Origin: Bacteroidota bacterium
GTDB taxonomy: Bacteria; Bacteroidota; Bacteroidia; UKL13-3
Direction: 5' to 3'
Assembly: GCA_947453415.1 (NCBI GenBank)
Contig: CANGGG010000026.1
Location: 1-38,721 of the forward strand
Length of the DNA: 38,721 nt
The translations under genes and the position numbers were made by a program. A model generated the notes under the pieces. The model saw nothing but the letters and a program-made list of their open reading frames with translations. It searched no databases and was not told where the DNA came from. Each line of letters begins with the position of its first letter. Position 1 is the first letter of the stretch. Below are positions 33,105 through 38,721 of the stretch, one piece after another.

Positions 33105-33139
33105 TTAATTTTTACTGTAAATTATAACTTGTAAAATAA

Positions 33140-33151
33140 TAATTTCGCAAG
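33140..33151 (+). promoter_or_regulatory. Candidate -7 box beside a GTG start (near-leaderless)
   Basis: TAATTTCG (33140-33147) matches TAnnTTTG except one base and lies 4 bases before the GTG start, mirroring the arrangement at ccmC (TACTTTCGCAGC ATG). No clear -33 box. Confidence 0.3.
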
Positions 33152-34474
33152 GTGATAAAAACACTACAACAATATAAAAAATTAAGCATATTTATTGTTG
33201 CTATTCATTTAGTTTACTTTTTAATAGCAATTTTCTTTGGCGGAATATTCACCATTGATTCGCCAGGATATTTATTTCAAGCCAATAATTTGGTTCAATT
33301 CCATAGCGTTTATGCAGGTGATTATACCATCAATTTACTCCCAGATTATTTTGCCTTTCGTCCACCATTATATGCAGGTTTTATTATCGTTTGCAAGTAT
33401 TTTATTAATTCAAATTATAGCGTTTTATTCATTCAAAATGTATTGGCAATTATCATGTTGTTTTACGTTCTTCATTGGCTCGTTCAATTAGAAGTAAAAA
33501 CTAAAGTGCTAAATATAATAATTCCAATTTATTTGGTATTTTATCCAGCTCATTTTGTGTATGCCAATACCATAATGAGCGATACTATTTTTGAAGTATT
33601 CACATTTGCCCTGTTTTACCAAACTTATCGCTTTTTTCAATCACCAAATTTAAAAAAATCTTTGTTCATTGGCTTTATTATAGCGCTTTCTTTACTCACT
33701 AAACCCGTAAGTATTTTAATTGGTTTATTGGTTTGTATGTTGTTATTATTTGTAAAAAATTACAATAAAATATACATCGCTTATGCGCTAATATTACCTT
33801 TAATTGCTTATTTAAGTTTTGGCTTTGCAGTAAAAAAAGAAACAGGATGTTTTCAATTTACCAGCATGAAATCGTTTGTAGCAGTAAGGTGTTTGGTTAA
33901 ATATTCAGCTTCCAATGCGTATGGAGCAGATTATGCCGATAGCCTTTGTACAGCAATGGTTAATGGTGCAGATGCGCAAGTTTCCATTGCCAAAAGATTT
34001 GAATATTTAGATAGCTCATGCAATACATTTATTTTAAATCATAAGCTGGCATTTTTAAAAGTTTATACCAAAGGATGTATCACTTTTTTGTTTGATCCTG
34101 GTCGTTACGATTTGTATAAATTATTCAATGCCAATGACGACAATGCACTTGGCATGTATCAAACTTTACAGCAATTTGGAATAAAAGCCATGCTAAAATT
34201 TTTGTTTGGGTTAAACTTTTTAGGATTAATTGCATTGGCATTTTTAGCTATTTGGAATGTCCTTGTTGTTATTGTATTTATACTTTTTTTACTCAAAACA
34301 AATTATTCCATTATACTTAAAATATTGATAGCTGTTTTTGTGTTTTATTTCTTGTTAACTACCGGTGTATTGGGCGTTTCACGATACAGAGTTCACATTT
34401 TTCCCATATTGTTAATGGCGTTTGTGTTATGGGCAAACCAATCTAAATTAATTAAAAAATATTTACATGATTAA
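33152..34474 (+). CDS. Polytopic membrane protein, GT-C glycosyltransferase-like
   Basis: 440 residues with about ten helices. The first loop has IDSPGYLFQANNL and the second region FRPPLYAGFIIVCK, with D35 in the place of the GT-C catalytic acidic residue. A soluble segment (about 225-300, KKETGCFQFTSMKSFVAVRCLVKY) carries several Cys. The C-terminal TGVLGVSRYRVHIFPILLMAFVLWA resembles the last helices of the ArnT/PMT group. It starts at GTG 33152 with no alternative nearby. It overlaps the next gene by 8 bp. It is divergent from a similar membrane protein, suggesting a related role, possibly in envelope glycan or lipid modification. No substrate is known. Confidence 0.65.
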   Translation: MIKTLQQYKKLSIFIVAIHLVYFLIAIFFGGIFTIDSPGYLFQANNLVQFHSVYAGDYTINLLPDYFAFRPPLYAGFIIVCKYFINSNYSVLFIQNVLAIIMLFYVLHWLVQLEVKTKVLNIIIPIYLVFYPAHFVYANTIMSDTIFEVFTFALFYQTYRFFQSPNLKKSLFIGFIIALSLLTKPVSILIGLLVCMLLLFVKNYNKIYIAYALILPLIAYLSFGFAVKKETGCFQFTSMKSFVAVRCLVKYSASNAYGADYADSLCTAMVNGADAQVSIAKRFEYLDSSCNTFILNHKLAFLKVYTKGCITFLFDPGRYDLYKLFNANDDNALGMYQTLQQFGIKAMLKFLFGLNFLGLIALAFLAIWNVLVVIVFILFLLKTNYSIILKILIAVFVFYFLLTTGVLGVSRYRVHIFPILLMAFVLWANQSKLIKKYLHD

Positions 34475-35336
34475 CATAAACTCTCCTGTTGAACAACTGC
34501 ATTTTGAGTTATTTGAACAGAAAAAAATTCAAGTATTTTTAAAACGCGATGACTTGATACATCCTTTTATAAGTGGAAATAAATGGCGCAAACTAAAATA
34601 CACTTTGCAAGATGCAGTTCAAAAAAACAAAACACATTTGGTAAGTTTTGGTGGTGCTTACAGCAATCATTTGAATGCATTGGCTTGTGCTGCCGCAACT
34701 TTTGGATTTAAAGCCACCGCATTTGTGAGAGGCGAAGAAATTTCAAATCAAATGTTGGCCTTGAATAAATTATGGGGAATGGAATTAATTTTTGTAGATA
34801 GAACAGCTTATAAAAACAAATTAGAACTGTTTGAAAAACACTTTTCAAATGACGAAAAAGCTTATTTTATTGATGAAGGTGGAGCTGGACCATTTGGCGC
34901 AAAAGGTTGCGAAGAAATTGTAACAGAATTAACCGAAACATACGACAAAATATTTTGTGCTGTTGGTACAGCAACTACTTTACAAGGCATTGCGCAAGCC
35001 ATCAAAAACAATGGATTACAAACTAAAGCAGAAGGTATTTGTGTACTAAAAGGTGCGGAAGAAATTGATGCACATTTGAAGGAAAACGGATTAGTTGATT
35101 ACTACAAAATTCATCACCAATTTCATGAAGGTGGTTATGCTAAATCCAATCCTGAATTATTTGATTTTATCAAATTATTTGCGAGCAAAACAGGCATTTT
35201 ATTAGACCAAGTATATACTGCCAAAATGATGAAGGCGGTTTTTACTTTAGCACATCAAGATTATTTTGAACCAAACTCTAAAATTCTTTGTGTGCATACT
35301 GGAGGATTATTGGGACTGCTGGGAGTTTTGAAGTAA
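34467..35336 (+). CDS. PLP enzyme, 1-aminocyclopropane-1-carboxylate deaminase / D-cysteine desulfhydrase family
   Basis: 289 residues of the fold-type II PLP family. The PLP lysine is K39 in SGNKWRKLKY, and the phosphate-binding segment SFGGAYSNHLNALA follows (60-73). AVGTATTLQG and CVHTGGLLG also match the family glycine loops. Members include ACC deaminase and D-cysteine desulfhydrase; from sequence alone the substrate cannot be chosen, and D-cysteine desulfhydrase is the likelier in a Gram-negative bacterium without a plant link. It overlaps the preceding membrane protein by 8 bp and has a neighbouring convergent FG-GAP gene 15 bp away. Confidence 0.9.
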   Translation: MININSPVEQLHFELFEQKKIQVFLKRDDLIHPFISGNKWRKLKYTLQDAVQKNKTHLVSFGGAYSNHLNALACAAATFGFKATAFVRGEEISNQMLALNKLWGMELIFVDRTAYKNKLELFEKHFSNDEKAYFIDEGGAGPFGAKGCEEIVTELTETYDKIFCAVGTATTLQGIAQAIKNNGLQTKAEGICVLKGAEEIDAHLKENGLVDYYKIHHQFHEGGYAKSNPELFDFIKLFASKTGILLDQVYTAKMMKAVFTLAHQDYFEPNSKILCVHTGGLLGLLGVLK

Positions 35337-35351
35337 AAAAACTACTAAATA

Positions 35352-37634
35352 CTACTCCCCTATCATCACTCTTTGAACCAATTGTTTGCCGGTTTCGGTT
35401 TGAATTTTTACAAAATAAATTCCAGGTTTGATGTTTGATAAATCCAATTTGGTTTCATTGTTTGATTGAGAAGTGGTTTGATTCAAAATTGTTGAACCCA
35501 AAATATTAATTAAACTAATTTGTGCATTTTCATTCACTAAATCTGTTTCGATGATCAAATAGTTTTTAGCTGGATTAGGATAAATTTTTGCTTCAAAACT
35601 TTTGGTTAATAAATCATCATTGGTAGCCAAACTGATTTTACCAGAAATAGTACTTTTATAAAGTCTAAATCCTCCACGTTGGTTGCCAATTATCACTTCA
35701 GGATTGGTATCATTATCAATATTTGCAATGCTCACACTGGTATAAACACCTTGCATGATGCTATCAGTATTTGCAGTAGCATTATCTTTAAAAATACTTG
35801 CAAATCTGCGTGCTTTAATATTTGGATTTGAAGTAACATCGGTAAATAAAATAACGCTTTTGCTATAACTTCCAATCAATGCTTCAAATATGCCATCGTT
35901 ATCCAAATCAAAAATAAATGGCGTTGCGTTTCCATAAGAATCATCGCGAGAGCGAACATTTATTTTTCCTAAAGTATCAATGGTTGGCGTAACGCTAAAA
36001 TTTGCTTGAGTAATGGTTCCAGTATTTTGAAAATAAGCTAAAGTTCCATTTCGTTTTCCTATTACTAAATCTAATTTTCCGTCTTTGTTTAAATCTATTA
36101 ATTGCGGTGAAATTTCAGTTCCTGCATTGATGTTAAAATAATCACTGTCACGCTTGGCAAAACTAATATTTGTTCCTGTAGATGTGTTTTCAAAATAATT
36201 TAAATATCCATTAAACCATCCAAAAATTAAGTCTTTCTTACCATCACCATTTAAGTCGCCAAAAGTGGGCGTAACATTGGTAAAAGGTAAGCGTGTATTA
36301 GCTTGAATATTTGCAAAATTGGTATCAACTAAACTGTAAACAGGATTGGTTTTAGTTCCAATATTTTTGTAGAAATACAATAAATCTAAACTATTTTTTG
36401 TACTTAAATAATTGCCTTGAGTAGCTACAATAATATCTAAGTCATCATCATTATCTATATCTACAAAAACTGGTTTTGAGTTTCCTCCTAAATCAATCAT
36501 TTCATCTTGCAAAAAGTTTTCCTTTACAAAACTAAAAACTGGTGCAACTGAATTGTTTACAGCTATGTTTTTATACAAACAAACATTGTTAGTATTTTTA
36601 GCTGCTGCAGGTTCGTTGGTGGTTATTATTAAGTCGGTAATGCCATCATTGTCAAAATCTTTAAAGTAAGGAGTTGGCCAAGCCATATCAAAAGGACGAT
36701 AAGTATTTCTTGGAAAAATGGTATCTTCTACAATCATTGAATCACGACCAAGTTTGGTTAATTCTTTGCCATTTTTGGCATAAATAAGTGTGGGAATTGC
36801 TCCATCACCAAATATAAAATCTTTGTCTCCATCGCCATCCAAGTCGTATGTAGCAAATGAATTACTCACATGCTTTCCGCCCTTAAATAAATAATAAGTG
36901 GGTAATCCTAAATTAAATCCATGCGATACCACTTTATAATTAAAATGACCCCAATTATTAGCACTCCATCTAAATGAAAGAGAATCACAATTGTTGTTAC
37001 CATTTGGCTTAGTATTTTGAAAATAATTAAAATAATTAGACATAGAAGGTGATTGAACAATGTCTAATTTACCATCATTGTTAATATCGTCAATAACTCC
37101 TACATCGGAAGGAACAAACTCTATACAATCTTCGATTCCATCATATTCGTGAACTAAACAATTTCCTTTTTGTTTAAAAGTAATATTACTTCCAACAGAC
37201 ATATTTTGAAAATACCTAATTCCATCTGATTTTACAAGTTCACCGGGAATGATAGCATATGCAGGACCAGAAGCCGTAAAAATATCTTCTTTTCCATCGC
37301 AGTTATAATCTAATAATTTTAGCCACTGAGATATTGGAGGGAAAATATTTTCATATTGCGGAGCATACACCCAAGCATTATTTTGCCATACATAAGTAAA
37401 TATTTTATTGCCAATGGCATCAAAAATTACCAAATCTTTTTGGTTATCGTTGTTCAAATCCATTTTATTGAACTGTGGTTTTTGAAACCCACTCACAAAT
37501 GGATATTTTAAGGTATCACTACTATTTTGCTTTAAAAACTTAACATTATTTGATAAAGAAAAATATACATTTTGAGCTTCACAATGAAAGTTTATAAACA
37601 TTAGTGAAGTAAAAGCAAATAGTAGTTTACGCAT
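35352..37634 (-). CDS. Large FG-GAP/VCBS repeat surface protein with T9SS sorting domain
   Basis: 760 residues with a signal peptide (MRKLLFAFTSLMFINFHCEA). It has about ten repeats carrying the calcium-binding FG-GAP motif DxDxDGxxDxxx, such as LDYNCDGKEDIF, DDINNDGKLDIV, YDLDGDGDKDFI, KDFDNDGITDLI, DIDNDDDLDIIV, DLNGDGKKDLIF and DLNKDGKLDLVI, indicating a beta-propeller. The last 80 residues (AKIYPNPAKNYLIIETD...GIYFVKIQTETGKQLVQRVMIGE) are a type A T9SS sorting domain. So it is a surface or secreted, calcium-stabilised propeller, most likely for adhesion or binding. No enzyme motif was seen. It is convergent with the PLP enzyme. Confidence 0.88.
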   Translation of the reverse strand: MRKLLFAFTSLMFINFHCEAQNVYFSLSNNVKFLKQNSSDTLKYPFVSGFQKPQFNKMDLNNDNQKDLVIFDAIGNKIFTYVWQNNAWVYAPQYENIFPPISQWLKLLDYNCDGKEDIFTASGPAYAIIPGELVKSDGIRYFQNMSVGSNITFKQKGNCLVHEYDGIEDCIEFVPSDVGVIDDINNDGKLDIVQSPSMSNYFNYFQNTKPNGNNNCDSLSFRWSANNWGHFNYKVVSHGFNLGLPTYYLFKGGKHVSNSFATYDLDGDGDKDFIFGDGAIPTLIYAKNGKELTKLGRDSMIVEDTIFPRNTYRPFDMAWPTPYFKDFDNDGITDLIITTNEPAAAKNTNNVCLYKNIAVNNSVAPVFSFVKENFLQDEMIDLGGNSKPVFVDIDNDDDLDIIVATQGNYLSTKNSLDLLYFYKNIGTKTNPVYSLVDTNFANIQANTRLPFTNVTPTFGDLNGDGKKDLIFGWFNGYLNYFENTSTGTNISFAKRDSDYFNINAGTEISPQLIDLNKDGKLDLVIGKRNGTLAYFQNTGTITQANFSVTPTIDTLGKINVRSRDDSYGNATPFIFDLDNDGIFEALIGSYSKSVILFTDVTSNPNIKARRFASIFKDNATANTDSIMQGVYTSVSIANIDNDTNPEVIIGNQRGGFRLYKSTISGKISLATNDDLLTKSFEAKIYPNPAKNYLIIETDLVNENAQISLINILGSTILNQTTSQSNNETKLDLSNIKPGIYFVKIQTETGKQLVQRVMIGE

Positions 37635-37703
37635 AATTTGTTGTTATTTGTTGTTCCAAAAATAGAAATTTAAATATACAGTTTTTCATAATATTTTATT
37701 AAA

Positions 37704-38721
37704 ATGAATATATCCGAATTACATGCGTTATTCTTAAAGCATCCAGTTATTTGTACAGATACCAGAAAAATATCATTAGGCAGTTTATTTTTTGCCTTAA
37801 AAGGCGATAAATATAATGCCAATTTATTTGCTAATGAAGCAATAAAAAATGGAGCAGCTTATGCAATTATTGATGAGAAAGAATTTCACTTAAACGAAAA
37901 AACTATTTTAGTAAATAATGTTTTGGAAACACTTCAACAGTTGGCAGCTTTTCATAGAGATACTTTGAAAATACCTGTAATAGCAATAGTTGGTAGCAAT
38001 GGAAAAACCACCACCAAAGAATTAATTACTTCAGTTTTAAAGCAAAAATATCATGTAATTGCAACGCCAGGAAACTTTAATAATCATATTGGCTTGCCAC
38101 TTACCATGCTTCAAATTACAAACCAACATGAGCTAGCAATTATAGAAATGGGTGCAAATCATGTAGGAGAAAACGCTTTTTTATGTGAAATAGCAAAACC
38201 GAATTATGGCGTAATTACCAATAATGGAAAAGACCATTTGGAAGGATTTGGAAGTATGGAAGGTGTGGCTCAATCGAATTCTGAATTGTATTACTATTTA
38301 CTAAAAAATAATGGAATTGCATTTGTAAATGCAAATGACGAATGGCTAATGAGAATGGCCAGACAATTGGAAAATAAAATTACTTATGCGGCTAATTTTG
38401 AAGGAAGAAATGAAGTGGCCCATACGGTTTGTTTTGCTAAAAATTTACAACCAACTATTAACTTTCATATTAATAATAATTATGAAAATGTTACTGCAAA
38501 TTTAAGTGGTGATTATAATTTTGACAATGTAACTGTTGCTGTAGCTATGGGTTTATATTTTAAACTGAAACCAAATGAAATTAGCAAAGGAATTGAAAGT
38601 TATTTTCCAACAAATAATCGTTCGGAAATAATAAAAAAGGAATTCAATACCATTTATATGGATGCTTATAACGCCAATCCAAGTAGCATGGAAGTAGCCT
38701 TAAAAAGCTTTTCGGCTATGC
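37704..38721 (+). CDS. murF: UDP-N-acetylmuramoyl-tripeptide--D-alanyl-D-alanine ligase MurF (partial, 3' end outside window)
   Basis: ATP-dependent ligase that adds D-Ala-D-Ala to the UDP-MurNAc-tripeptide in peptidoglycan synthesis. The first 339 codons are here; the gene runs off the right edge. Visible are the N-terminal substrate-binding domain (about 1-88, with CTDTRKISLGSLFFALKGDKYN), the ATP loop GSNGKTTTKE (97-106), IIEMGANHVGE (147-156), NNGKDHLEGFGS (173-184), and the start of the C-terminal domain with DAYNANPSSM. The DTRKISLGSLFFAL start is typical and supports the ATG at 37704. The gene is divergent from the FG-GAP protein by 69 bp, with no recognisable promoter box. Confidence 0.95.
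   Translation, partial: MNISELHALFLKHPVICTDTRKISLGSLFFALKGDKYNANLFANEAIKNGAAYAIIDEKEFHLNEKTILVNNVLETLQQLAAFHRDTLKIPVIAIVGSNGKTTTKELITSVLKQKYHVIATPGNFNNHIGLPLTMLQITNQHELAIIEMGANHVGENAFLCEIAKPNYGVITNNGKDHLEGFGSMEGVAQSNSELYYYLLKNNGIAFVNANDEWLMRMARQLENKITYAANFEGRNEVAHTVCFAKNLQPTINFHINNNYENVTANLSGDYNFDNVTVAVAMGLYFKLKPNEISKGIESYFPTNNRSEIIKKEFNTIYMDAYNANPSSMEVALKSFSAM

Overview
The window reads as a chromosomal segment of an AT-rich member of the Bacteroidota, probably an uncultured or draft genome. The evidence is: several secreted proteins ending in a type IX secretion (T9SS) sorting domain; bacillithiol synthesis (bshC); the small DUF4295 protein next to L28 and L33; start codons without Shine-Dalgarno sequences; -7 boxes of the TAnnTTTG type; and a CtaA, CoxA and double CoxC set typical of the phylum. 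The genus cannot be told from this sequence. No rRNA, tRNA, CRISPR array, insertion sequence or prophage was seen.

Layout. 1-128 is a perfect 8-bp tandem repeat running off the edge and touching the bshC stop codon. 128-5009 (minus strand) holds bshC, rimO, ftsY and a ribosomal-protein operon (rpmB, rpmG, DUF4295). 5207-6441 (plus) is a cytochrome c maturation cluster, ccmC, ccmD-like and ccmE, with a Cys-type CcmE. 6742-11574 (minus) holds two large secreted proteins. 11829-20805 (plus) is one long terminal-oxidase operon: coxB, coxA, ctaA, ctaB, two coxC genes, a subunit IV gene, sco, a DUF420/CtaM-like gene and an EamA transporter, with an exact FNR-type box upstream. 20802-21960 (minus) is an overlapping DUF3037 / HipA-like kinase pair. 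22011-24245 (minus) is parA-parB plus a small membrane protein. After a 504-bp gap come a GT2 glycosyltransferase, a coiled-coil membrane protein, a secreted esterase, a GreA/GreB-like protein, msrB, a secreted endonuclease I, a secreted dienelactone hydrolase, two divergent polytopic membrane proteins, a PLP enzyme of the ACC deaminase/D-cysteine desulfhydrase family, a large FG-GAP repeat surface protein, and the first 339 codons of murF.

How the genes work together. The ccm cluster attaches heme to periplasmic c-type cytochromes that would feed the aa3-type oxidase. The oxidase operon carries its own heme A synthesis (CtaB, CtaA) and copper/heme assembly factors (Sco, CtaM-like), so the whole complex can be built from one transcript. 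The T9SS-tagged proteins (nuclease, FG-GAP protein, DUF5011 protein) are surface or secreted scavenging or adhesion functions. Most of the window is ordinary housekeeping. The less explained parts are the HipA-like/DUF3037 pair, the promoter-like unit upstream of parA, several precise inverted repeats in front of genes, and the edge tandem repeat.
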